Shown one piece after another: positions 1-4,928 of a stretch of DNA of 5,429 nucleotides (its first letter is position 1; every line of letters starts with the position of its first letter). The translations under genes and the position numbers were made by a program. Below the pieces are notes generated by a model. It searched no databases, was not told where the DNA came from, and saw only the letters and a list, made by a program, of their open reading frames with translations. Source of the stretch: a bacterium. Lineage in GTDB: Bacteria; UBA10199; DSSB01. The DNA lies in contig JAUHYS010000163.1 of NCBI GenBank assembly GCA_030426445.1, positions 1 through 5,429 of the forward strand. The letters run 5' to 3'.

Positions 1-1
1 G

Positions 2-331
2 GATGAAGGGGCCATTTTTTATAAAAAGTATGGCTTATTACGCGTTTACTATTTAAATCCGATGATTTGGTCAGTGGGAAAAATAGGCCGATTTTCTTCA
101 CAAGACTTAGAAGATCTACAACTCGTTTTTAAAAAAAAACCACCATCGTGGAAAAAACTCATTCAAATTTGGTCAAAAGCCTTAAAGGAAAGTCCAGCCT
201 CCTCCGAGAAAAACTTATTTATAAAAAGAGCTGAATATTTTATTGAAAATTATGGAAAAGAAATCTGGAAGCAAAATTTTAACCCCGATAAAGTAAAGCA
301 GTTTTTTAAAGATAAAAGAGAACTTCTCTAA
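2..331 (+). CDS. C-terminal part of a probable DUF6036-like nucleotidyltransferase (5' end outside window)
   Basis: The reading frame is open from the window edge to a TAA stop. The in-frame ATG at 62 is internal, because in-frame codons upstream of it already encode family-like sequence (DEGAIFYKKYGLLRVYYLNP). The pattern YGLLRVYYLNP, then a short gap, then VGKIGRF..QDLEDLQ resembles the part of DUF6036/AbiEii-type nucleotidyltransferases that reads roughly 'gnLrVy.Ldpysia.sKi.Rg...DieDv..L'. That block follows the nucleotidyltransferase core. The rest is a lysine- and aromatic-rich helical tail ending in KDKRELL. The catalytic GS and DxD residues would lie upstream and cannot be checked. 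Such proteins are often toxins or partners in two-gene toxin-antitoxin or phage-defence loci, so a partner gene may lie just upstream. The family call is recognition from memory, not a search. The fact that this is a real, 5'-truncated coding region is more certain than its family. Confidence 0.6.
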   Translation, partial: DEGAIFYKKYGLLRVYYLNPMIWSVGKIGRFSSQDLEDLQLVFKKKPPSWKKLIQIWSKALKESPASSEKNLFIKRAEYFIENYGKEIWKQNFNPDKVKQFFKDKRELL

Positions 332-355
332 AAATAACCTAATCTAAAATATTCA

Positions 356-369
356 AAAATGTACATTTT
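356..369. repeat. 14-bp perfect palindrome AAAATGTACATTTT
   Basis: The sequence AAAATGTACATTTT equals its own reverse complement. It lies 25 nt after the stop codon of the first gene and upstream of repeat copy A. It has no loop and no following T-run, so it is not a typical terminator. It could be a protein-binding site, or chance in A+T-rich DNA. Confidence 0.35.
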
Positions 370-394
370 CCAAACTTAGAGTAACTATATCAAC

Positions 395-447
395 TATCCA
401 TCTTGCTATTGTTTTAGTTTTTTTCAGTTCTTGCTTTTGATAATTAA
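395..447 (-). repeat. Repeat copy A: decayed 3' tail of a TPR-family gene
   Basis: This stretch matches repeat copies B, C and D in the same orientation, with several substitutions. Read on the minus strand it encodes ...QVLDVFNYQKQEL, matching ...QEVLNFLNYQQKEL of copy D. A one-base insertion in the T-run (8 bases TTTTTTTC where copies C and D have 7, TTTTTCC) then breaks the frame, so the LEKLKQ-stop ending is lost. It shares with copy B about ten further bases upstream on the + strand (CTATATCAA), which copies C and D lack. It lies 63 nt after the end of the nucleotidyltransferase gene and 48 nt before the first ATPase start. Confidence 0.8.
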
Positions 448-460
448 AAACATCTAAAAC

Positions 461-489
461 TTGCTTAATTAAATTAAAAGTGATACTTT
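461..489 (+). promoter_or_regulatory. Candidate promoter of the first DUF4143 ATPase
   Basis: TTGCTT (461-466), a 17-bp spacer and TACTTT (484-489) precede the ATG at 496 by 6 nt. The -10 is a weak match (TAnnnT only). No Shine-Dalgarno sequence occurs between it and the ATG, so transcription starting near 495 would give a leaderless mRNA. The -35 lies at the outer edge of repeat copy A, at codons equivalent to those holding TTGACA in copy D. Confidence 0.3.
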
Positions 490-495
490 CAAAAA

Positions 496-1692
496 ATGGA
501 TAAAATTGAAACTAGTACTTTCAATCGGTTCCAAGAGATTAAATTAAAAAAAAAGATCAAACAGCGACAATCTTTTTTACTTCTTGGGCCTAGGCAAACT
601 GGCAAATCTACTCTAATAGAAAAAATCTTTTCTAAAATACCTGATAAACAAAAATTGGAGTATTCTCTTCAGCTACCGAGTGATCGGCAAAAAATCGAGA
701 CAGACCCTGAAATTATTTTAAGAGAGCTAGAAGCTAAAAATCAAAATAAGCCTCTTTATATTTATATTGATGAAATTCAAAAAGTTCCCCAAGTCATGGA
801 TGTTTTGCAATGGATTGTGGACAAAAAAAAAGCCACCATCGTTGCAAGTGGATCCTCTGCCAGAAAAATGAGAAATATGAGAACTAACTGGCTACCGGGA
901 CGCATTCACTTAGAACGCTTATACCCCCTAACCTGGGAAGAAATCCATCAAACTCCTCAAATAAAAAACCTAGAACAAAATTTGCTCTGGGGTGCTTTAC
1001 CCGCGATTCTTATAGAAAAAAATCTTAAAAAAAGAGAGCAAGATCTTAACTCATATGTTCAACTTTATCTAGAAGAAGAAATCCGCATGGAGGCTGCGTT
1101 GAGAAACTTACCACGCTTTATCAAGTTTTTACAATTAGCTGCATTAGAATCTGGCAGCTCTCCTAATTATTCCATAATAGCCTCTCAGGTGGGAGTCAGT
1201 CATACTACGATTCGGGAGTATTTTCAGATTTTAGAAGACAGCCTAATTATCCATAAACTCCCCGCTTTTGGCAAAAGTCACAATGCCGTTTTAAGGACAG
1301 ACCGTTATTATTTTTTTGATATGGGAGTACGCAATAATGCTGCAAAACTAGGGCATTCTGCAGGTATTCTTACTTTACAACAAGGGCTTTTATTTGAACA
1401 TTGGGTTTTTTTAGAACTTTTAGCTTACCTAAAAACCAGCTCGCAATTTTATTATTGGCGAACCAAAAAAAACGAAGAAGTGGACCTGGTTATCGAAAAG
1501 CAACAAAAAAGATTTGCAATAGAAATTAAGACAACTCAAAGGCCAAAAGCTCAAGATTTTAAAGGTCTGGATGCTTTTAGACAACAGTACCCCTGCTACA
1601 AAAGCTTTTTAGTCTGCCAAATTAAGACTCCTCAAAAGTTTGGAAAACACCTTGCCGTCCCCTGGTTTGAAATTTCAGAAAGATTGCGTTAA
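496..1692 (+). CDS. AAA_14/DUF4143 ATPase (COG1373-type), first copy
   Basis: This is a complete 398-residue protein, the usual length for predicted ATPases with an N-terminal AAA_14 domain and C-terminal DUF4143. Walker A is GPRQTGKST (residues 31-39). Walker B is YIYIDEIQKVP with D92 and E93. A sensor-like ASGSSARK (117-124) is followed by LPGR (133-136), the position of the family's LAGR arginine. DUF4143 hallmarks follow: GALP (166-169), YLEEEIRMEAALRNL (191-205) and a winged-helix-like segment with ASQVGVSHTTIREYF (229-243). The C-terminus has E328/D330 (EEVDLVIE) and E343-x-K345 (FAIEIKTT), resembling a PD-(D/E)XK nuclease core. The cellular role of this family is largely unknown; members are common in accessory DNA. 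No signal peptide or membrane segment is evident, so it is probably cytoplasmic. An in-frame TGA at 481-483 forces the start to be the ATG at 496, and there is no Shine-Dalgarno sequence. It converges with the TPR gene, 39 nt away. Confidence 0.92.
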   Translation: MDKIETSTFNRFQEIKLKKKIKQRQSFLLLGPRQTGKSTLIEKIFSKIPDKQKLEYSLQLPSDRQKIETDPEIILRELEAKNQNKPLYIYIDEIQKVPQVMDVLQWIVDKKKATIVASGSSARKMRNMRTNWLPGRIHLERLYPLTWEEIHQTPQIKNLEQNLLWGALPAILIEKNLKKREQDLNSYVQLYLEEEIRMEAALRNLPRFIKFLQLAALESGSSPNYSIIASQVGVSHTTIREYFQILEDSLIIHKLPAFGKSHNAVLRTDRYYFFDMGVRNNAAKLGHSAGILTLQQGLLFEHWVFLELLAYLKTSSQFYYWRTKKNEEVDLVIEKQQKRFAIEIKTTQRPKAQDFKGLDAFRQQYPCYKSFLVCQIKTPQKFGKHLAVPWFEISERLR

Positions 1693-1697
1693 ATAAC

Positions 1698-1714
1698 ATA
1701 GCTTGAATAGCTAT
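1698..1714. terminator. Weak stem-loop between convergent genes
   Basis: ATAGCT (1698-1703), loop TGAAT and AGCTAT (1709-1714) form a perfect 6-bp stem just after the ATPase stop, in the 39-nt gap between two convergent genes. The stem is A+T-rich and no T-run follows on either strand, so its strength as a bidirectional terminator is doubtful. It is kept because of its position. Confidence 0.2.
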
Positions 1715-1720
1715 ATCAAT

Positions 1721-1765
1721 TACCCACCTTGCTATCGTTTTAGTTTTTCTAGTTCTTTCTTTTGA
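1721..1765 (-). repeat. Repeat copy B: 3' end of the intact TPR gene
   Basis: This 45-bp stretch matches copies C and D at 42 of 45 positions. It spans the TPR gene's stop codon (TAG, complement of 1732-1734). On the minus strand it encodes the C-terminal QKKELEKLKR-stop, against QQKELEKLKQ-stop in C and D. The similarity continues about 11 nt past the stop codon (CAAGGTGGGTA), so the repeat is more than a conserved peptide. This copy shows what the repeat originally was. Confidence 0.85.
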
Positions 1766-2817
1766 CCGATCAGCAAACTAGACTTGGGGTTAAGCTCAAG
1801 ACCTTGATTGCAGACTGAAAGGGCTTCATCTAGCTTTCCTTGCTTAACTAAAACCTCGGCCTTTTCAAAATAGAGAAGATAGAGAAGGTCGTTTTTAGGA
1901 TCTATTTCAATAGCTCTGTCCAATACTCCTAGAGCCTCACCTAACTTTCCTTGCTTAACTAAAATCTCGGCCTTTTCAAAATAGAGAAGGTCGTTTTTAG
2001 GATCAGCTTTGTTCAATACCTCTAGTGCTTCATCTAACTTTCCTTGCTTAACTAAAATCGCGGCCTTATATCTATAGGGAAGAACTATGTTAGGATTTAT
2101 CTCAATCCATTTGTCTAATGCCTCTAGAGCTTCGTCTAACTTTCCTTGCTCTTTTAAGGCTTCGAACAAATTATGATACATTCCTTCAAAACGGGAACGA
2201 TAAGGATACCTAACACGCTCAACGCCTATATCTAATACCTTGCGTGCCTCATCTAGCCTCCCTTGGGCCTGCAGAATCTCGGCCTTATATTCATAGAGAA
2301 CAAACACTTTAGGATCTATCTCAATACCTTTGTTCAACATGGCTATCGCCTTATCTAACTTTCCTTGCCTCAGTAGAGACTCAGCCTTCTTAAAATAGAA
2401 AATACCGTCTTCAGGAGCTAATTCACTAAATAGCTCGTTAAAACTTGAGACATTAACACTTGTCTTTTCTTTCTCTTCTTCAAGATATTGAATGATCTTA
2501 CCCCTGTGAGTGCTTTGGGCTATCGAAGCAACACCTTCTAGGCATTTGTCATCTGTACAGGTATTATCGATAAGTTTTACAATATGCTTGGCAGACCAAA
2601 GCCCGGTTTGAACAACTTCTTTTTCAGCTATACTATTGATGAAATCTTTTGCTGCCTCTTCTAAAGGGCCTGGCAAAGGCAAAGAAGGTGCGTCTGCTCC
2701 CTGTTTTTTGGAAGTTTTTCCAGAACCTCCCTCGCTCCAACGCTTCACTGTAGCAAGCCCTTCATTAAAGAATTTTTCTAGCACCCCTGTTTCAGCTTTA
2801 TTGATTGAGTTGCCCAT
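1732..2817 (-). CDS. Tetratricopeptide-repeat (TPR) protein with unrecognised N-terminal region
   Basis: This is a complete 361-residue protein. Residues 1-135 match nothing I recognise; they include a Gly/Ser/Lys/Pro-rich linker (about 28-52) and CTDDKC (87-92). Residues 137-345 hold about six TPR units, each built on 'Y..KAEILvkQGKLDEAL.vLdkaIEIdPk'. These helix-turn-helix units normally form a protein-binding superhelix, so an adaptor role is likely; the partner is unknown. Unit 4 lacks about three residues (ALEVLNKADPKND), and unit 5 has a duplicated LLY (LLYLLYFEKA). There is no signal peptide or membrane segment. The start is supported by AGGAG 8 nt upstream. The N-terminus MGNSIN fits the loose eukaryotic N-myristoylation pattern, of interest only if the bacterium delivers proteins into a host. 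The stop codon lies in repeat copy B. The gene is transcribed against both flanking accessory genes. Confidence 0.88.
   Translation of the reverse strand: MGNSINKAETGVLEKFFNEGLATVKRWSEGGSGKTSKKQGADAPSLPLPGPLEEAAKDFINSIAEKEVVQTGLWSAKHIVKLIDNTCTDDKCLEGVASIAQSTHRGKIIQYLEEEKEKTSVNVSSFNELFSELAPEDGIFYFKKAESLLRQGKLDKAIAMLNKGIEIDPKVFVLYEYKAEILQAQGRLDEARKVLDIGVERVRYPYRSRFEGMYHNLFEALKEQGKLDEALEALDKWIEINPNIVLPYRYKAAILVKQGKLDEALEVLNKADPKNDLLYFEKAEILVKQGKLGEALGVLDRAIEIDPKNDLLYLLYFEKAEVLVKQGKLDEALSVCNQGLELNPKSSLLIGQKKELEKLKR
1834..2067 (-). repeat. Near-identical DNA repeats inside the TPR gene
   Basis: Copies at 1834-1902 and 1945-2004 differ by one substitution over 60 bp, apart from a 9-bp tandem insertion (ATAGAGAAG) in the first. 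A 30-bp partial third copy lies at 2038-2067 with one difference. The offsets are 111 bp (102 + 9) and 93 bp (102 - 9), against the 102 bp of a canonical 34-residue TPR. Identity at silent positions points to recent unit duplication or gene conversion rather than protein-level selection alone. Confidence 0.85.
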
Positions 2818-2825
2818 AAGCCATG

Positions 2826-2830
2826 CTCCT
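2826..2830 (-). promoter_or_regulatory. Ribosome binding site of the TPR gene
   Basis: On the minus strand AGGAG precedes the ATG (2817-2815) by 8 nt. This fixes the TPR start and contrasts with the + strand genes, which have none. Confidence 0.75.
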
Positions 2831-3010
2831 TTTTTAAAAAATCATTTAATAAAAAGTAATCTATTTGACTCTTTGTGAAAACTTGAGATTGATGTTTTTT
2901 TGAGCCACTTAAGTAACTTATCGGTTAGGCATTAAGTAAGTTGCGAACTTTTTTTGGTTTTTCGTGTTTTTTTATTTTTTAAGAGCTATCAGACGGAGGC
3001 TTGGTCAAGT
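2831..3010. other. Intergenic region upstream of the TPR gene
   Basis: This 180-base stretch should contain the TPR promoter, but I see no convincing -35/-10 pair reading leftward. It holds a loose dyad, AACTTA (near 2916) with TAAGTT (near 2937), and then long T-runs (about 2948-2980). In the + direction that loosely resembles a weak terminator, but no + strand gene ends just before it. No coding sequence is credible here. Confidence 0.4.
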
Positions 3011-3071
3011 TACCCACCTTGCTATTGTTTTAGTTTTTCCAGTTCTTTCTGTTGATAATTAAGAAAGTTTA
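3011..3071 (-). repeat. Repeat copy C: orphan TPR-gene tail, identical to copy D
   Basis: All 61 bases are identical to 4861-4921; the flanking bases on both sides differ. On the minus strand it encodes LNFLNYQQKELEKLKQ-stop plus 11 nt after the stop, homologous to the end of the TPR gene (copy B). No TPR-coding sequence precedes it: just outside, the minus strand is the truncated IstA reading frame, whose stop codon (complement of 3069-3071) comes from this repeat's last bases. It is therefore a gene fragment left by recombination or insertion. Confidence 0.92.
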
Positions 3072-3335
3072 GAGCATTTTAAATAAATTTGTATCGGGCA
3101 GCGAAACGCCTTTGCCTATTTCTTGATGAATAGAATGCCAATCAATCGCCTCATCCCAAGAGAACGGCTTTTCTTTTACAACAGACTCTTTTTTATGAGG
3201 GTCTCCCTCTGGCAGATACTTCCGAACGGTTTTTCTATGGATCTTCAAGGCCTCGGCAGTCTTACGAATACTCAGACCTTGGTCTCTTAATTTTACAATT
3301 TGTTCTTTCATGCGACGACTCTTTCTTGCTGGCAT
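3069..3335 (-). pseudogene. istA: Truncated IS21-type transposase IstA (N-terminal helix-turn-helix only)
   Basis: The fragment has about 88 residues, whereas IstA proteins usually have some 300-500 and carry a DDE catalytic domain that is absent here. Residues of the type MKEQIVKLRDQGLSIRKTAE, then LKIHRKTVRKYL, form the classic N-terminal helix-turn-helix of IS21 IstA. The following WDEAIDWHSIHQEIGKGVSL fits the linker region of that family. The frame then diverges (PDTNLFKML) and stops at the edge of repeat copy C. I place the start at the ATG at 3335 because AAGGAGG lies 5 nt upstream; the alternative GTG at 3341 overlaps that site. No istB helper gene is present. The protein might still bind the repeat array upstream and act as a repressor or inhibitor, but this is speculation. 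Confidence 0.75.
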
Positions 3336-3340
3336 AGCCA

Positions 3341-3347
3341 CCTCCTT
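3341..3347 (-). promoter_or_regulatory. Strong Shine-Dalgarno of the istA remnant
   Basis: On the minus strand AAGGAGG is followed by 5 nt (TGGCT) and then ATG at 3335. This near-perfect site decides the start codon in favour of 3335 over the GTG at 3341. Confidence 0.75.
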
Positions 3348-3434
3348 GGATAAAAAGTAAAAGGAGGCTTTGCCTTAGCAATGGATACGTCGCTTTCGAT
3401 AGGTGGGGCACTAAAGTGTAATTAGGTGGTACAC

Positions 3435-3464
3435 TTCACCTGTAATCAGGTGGTACACTATAAT
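3435..3464 (+). promoter_or_regulatory. Candidate outward-facing promoter in the transposon-end array
   Basis: TTCACC (3435-3440), an 18-bp spacer and a perfect TATAAT (3459-3464) read toward the second ATPase gene, about 190 nt downstream. Insertion-sequence ends often provide outward promoters. The -35 matches the consensus at 4 of 6 positions. Confidence 0.3.
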
Positions 3465-3480
3465 GAAATTGCGTGGGATA

Positions 3481-3498
3481 CTTTAGGTGTAATCGGGC
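3481..3498 (+). repeat. Left arm of 18-bp perfect inverted repeat
   Basis: CTTTAGGTGTAATCGGGC is the exact reverse complement of 4843-4860. With the adjacent TA the identity is 20 bp. It extends to GTGGG further out (3473-3477) if a single extra A at 3478 is allowed. Confidence 0.9.
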
Positions 3499-3586
3499 CT
3501 CTTAACAATCTGTCTAGTTTTTCGGGGTCAGATCATAGTGATTTACCCCTAATGATTAAAGGGTTTACTAAAATTAGCACTACTTA

Positions 3587-3654
3587 TTTTTATAGCTTCA
3601 TCTATAAAAAATTGTAGATTGACCTATAAAAAAATATAGATTAAGCTACAAAAA
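3587..3654. promoter_or_regulatory. Repeat- and dyad-rich control region of the second ATPase
   Basis: Two 22-bp direct repeats (3602-3623 and 3624-3645) match at 18 of 22 positions. The second contains the dyad CTATA-AAAAAA-TATAG. The pair is framed by an outer dyad, TTTTTATAGCTT (3587-3598) against AAGCTACAAAAA (3643-3654; 11 of 12 pairs), ending at the A of the start codon. A candidate promoter, TTGACC (3619-3624), 17-bp spacer, TAAGCT (3642-3647), ends 6 nt before the ATG. There is no Shine-Dalgarno sequence. The layout suits a regulator binding over the promoter; the -10 is weak. Confidence 0.4.
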
Positions 3655-4814
3655 TGAAAAAAAATACTAAGTTTCAATTAAATTTTATTGATATATTACT
3701 CAAAAGGCTCAAAAGCCCTAGCCCTCTTATTCAAGTCATTTTAGGGCCTCGACAAGTCGGTAAAACGACTGGCATTTTACAACTCATCCAAAATTTTTCA
3801 GGGCCTTCTCACTATGTGTCTGCTGACGATGAAATCACTCCAGGTGAAACGTGGGTTTTAGAGCATTGGCAAAAAGCGATGCTCAAAGGCAAAAAGACTC
3901 TACTGGTTATTGATGAAATCCCTAAAGTCCAAAACTGGTCTGAAGTCATCAAACGCCTTTGGGATAAACAAGTTCGAGAAAAAAAGACTCATCTTAAAAT
4001 CGTCCTCTTGGGTTCAAGTTCTTTATTGTTACAAAAAGGCCTGAGTGAAAGTCTTGCAGGTCGCTTTGAAATGATTCCTGTTTATCATTGGAATTTTACG
4101 GAATCCAAAAAACGCTTTGGGTTTAAGCTAGACGACTACTTAAATTTTGGTGGCTATCCAGGCAGCTATGCTTTTACTCAACAGGAAAAACGCTGGAAAA
4201 CCTACATGCAACAGTCAATCGTGGATCCAGTTATCAGCAAAGATATTTTAATGTTTAATCAAGTCCGTTCACCTGCCTTGTTTCGTCAGGCCTTTGAAAT
4301 CGTTTGTTCTTACCCGGCTCAAGAAATCAGCTATAATAAATTGTTGGGTCAACTGCAGGATAAAGGCAACACCGATCTGATCAAACATTACCTAGAACTT
4401 TTTTCTGGAGCTTTTTTAATCAAAACGCTTTTTAAGTTTAGTGCTAAGGCGACGTTAAGTAAGTCATCCTCCCCTAAAATTCTATTAGGCTGCCCTGCTC
4501 TTTCCACTCGTCAAGAATGGATTGCGGACCAAAACAGCCGTTACGGTCGATTATTCGAACTCGCCGTTGGTATGGAACTGATTCGACTTGAAGGTGAACT
4601 CTCTTATTGGAGAGAAGCCAACCGCGAAGTAGACTATATTTTGCAATATCAAAAAAAACTCTTTGCCATTGAAGTTAAATCCGGAAGAAAAAAACGCACA
4701 TCAGGATTAAGTGTTTTTCTAAAAAAATACTCTCGAGCCATTCCGATTATCATTGATTCTGAAAATTTTGAAAAGTTTAGCCAAAGTCCACAAAATTTTT
4801 TATCTATGTTTTAA
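3654..4814 (+). CDS. AAA_14/DUF4143 ATPase (COG1373-type), second divergent copy
   Basis: This is a complete 386-residue protein with the same architecture as the ATPase at 496-1692. The two share mainly motifs, so they are old paralogues or independent acquisitions, not a recent duplication. Walker A is GPRQVGKTT (31-39) and Walker B is LLVIDEIPKV with D87/E88. LLGSSSLLL (117-125) is followed by LAGR (133-136), the canonical arginine motif. GGYP (165-168) marks the family's next block, and a DUF4143 middle domain follows. The C-terminus has REVDYI (E325, D327) and FAIEVK (E340, K342), consistent with a PD-(D/E)XK-like core. It is probably a cytoplasmic nucleotide-dependent protein whose role is not established. 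The start is the ATG at 3654, preceded by an A-rich stretch without Shine-Dalgarno. It is the only gene inside the 3481-4860 inverted-repeat segment. Confidence 0.92.
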   Translation: MKKNTKFQLNFIDILLKRLKSPSPLIQVILGPRQVGKTTGILQLIQNFSGPSHYVSADDEITPGETWVLEHWQKAMLKGKKTLLVIDEIPKVQNWSEVIKRLWDKQVREKKTHLKIVLLGSSSLLLQKGLSESLAGRFEMIPVYHWNFTESKKRFGFKLDDYLNFGGYPGSYAFTQQEKRWKTYMQQSIVDPVISKDILMFNQVRSPALFRQAFEIVCSYPAQEISYNKLLGQLQDKGNTDLIKHYLELFSGAFLIKTLFKFSAKATLSKSSSPKILLGCPALSTRQEWIADQNSRYGRLFELAVGMELIRLEGELSYWREANREVDYILQYQKKLFAIEVKSGRKKRTSGLSVFLKKYSRAIPIIIDSENFEKFSQSPQNFLSMF

Positions 4815-4842
4815 TAAGACTTTTTTAAGGCAAGTAAAAATT

Positions 4843-4860
4843 GCCCGATTACACCTAAAG
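4843..4860 (-). repeat. Right arm of 18-bp perfect inverted repeat
   Basis: GCCCGATTACACCTAAAG is the exact reverse complement of 3481-3498. It lies 28 nt after the second ATPase's stop and directly abuts repeat copy D at 4861. Confidence 0.9.
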
Positions 4861-4921
4861 TACCCACCTTGCTATTGTTTTAGTTTTTCCAGTTCTTTCT
4901 GTTGATAATTAAGAAAGTTTA
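4861..4921 (-). repeat. Repeat copy D: orphan TPR-gene tail, identical to copy C
   Basis: The 61-bp identity with 3011-3071 is complete. Read on the minus strand, the TPR-like frame continues past the identical block to about 4940 (SNCQEVLNFLNYQQKEL, then EKLKQ-stop) before an in-frame TAA, so this copy keeps about six more tail codons than C. It lies between the right inverted-repeat arm and the toxin-antitoxin promoter. The TTGACA -35 of that promoter falls inside this remnant. Confidence 0.92.
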
Positions 4922-4928
4922 ATACCTC

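Larger units (their letters stand above)
3394..3506. repeat. Array of ~24-bp-period repeats, probable IS21-type transposon end
   Basis: Units begin at about 3394, 3417, 3441, 3464 and 3488, spaced 23-24 bp. The best pair is TGTAATTAGGTGGTACACT (3417-3435) and TGTAATCAGGTGGTACACT (3441-3459), 18 of 19 identical. The units at 3394 and 3464 each match at about 13 of 19. The one at 3488 shares TGTAATC and GG, then diverges. IS21-family elements carry multiple spaced end repeats, with motifs such as GGTGGTACAC or GATTNACACC, upstream of istA. The array lies just upstream of the istA remnant. Together with the regulatory region at 3587-3654 it accounts for most of the gene-free stretch 3348-3653; I see nothing further between about 3507 and 3586. 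Confidence 0.65.
3481..4860. mobile_element. Candidate 1380-bp TIR-bounded element carrying the second ATPase
   Basis: The segment begins with CTTTAGGTGTAATCGGGC (3481-3498) and ends with its exact reverse complement (4843-4860). TA lies immediately outside each end (3479-3480 and 4861-4862), compatible with a TA target duplication of the IS630/Tc1 kind. TA is self-complementary, however, so it may simply extend the inverted repeat to 20 bp. The only gene inside is the AAA_14/DUF4143 ATPase; no transposase is present, so any movement would need an enzyme acting in trans. The right end abuts repeat copy D exactly where its identity with copy C begins. An alternative is that both arms are IS21-type end sites left by separate events, since the left arm falls in register with the array at 3394-3506. 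Confidence 0.45.

Noticed and set aside
2636..2878. 80-residue + strand reading frame
   Set aside because: It is antisense to the TPR gene's N-terminal part, is low-complexity (Ser/Pro-rich) and resembles no family.
3089..3100. TGTATCGGGC as a further copy of the inverted-repeat tip
   Set aside because: It resembles TGTAATCGGGC, but it lies in the same orientation inside the diverged tail of the istA frame, and the match is short. Chance cannot be excluded.
3339..3341. GTG start for the istA remnant
   Set aside because: It overlaps the AAGGAGG Shine-Dalgarno; the ATG at 3335 is correctly spaced from it.
3394..3506. CRISPR array
   Set aside because: The period is only about 24 bp, the units are degenerate and there are no distinct spacers. 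Its position upstream of istA fits transposon-end repeats.
3426..3617. 63-residue + strand reading frame
   Set aside because: It consists of the repeat array, the inverted-repeat arm and the A+T-rich control region, with no ribosome binding site or recognisable protein pattern.
4829..4845. Terminator hairpin after the second ATPase (GGCAA...TTGCC)
   Set aside because: The stem is only 5 bp with a 7-nt loop, and no T-run follows on either strand.
395..4921. Integron cassette array with attC sites
   Set aside because: The repeats are direct and regularly associated with single genes, but they lack the paired R and L inverted core sites (RYYYAAC/GTTRRRY) and do not fold as attC. Their content is explained by TPR gene tails.
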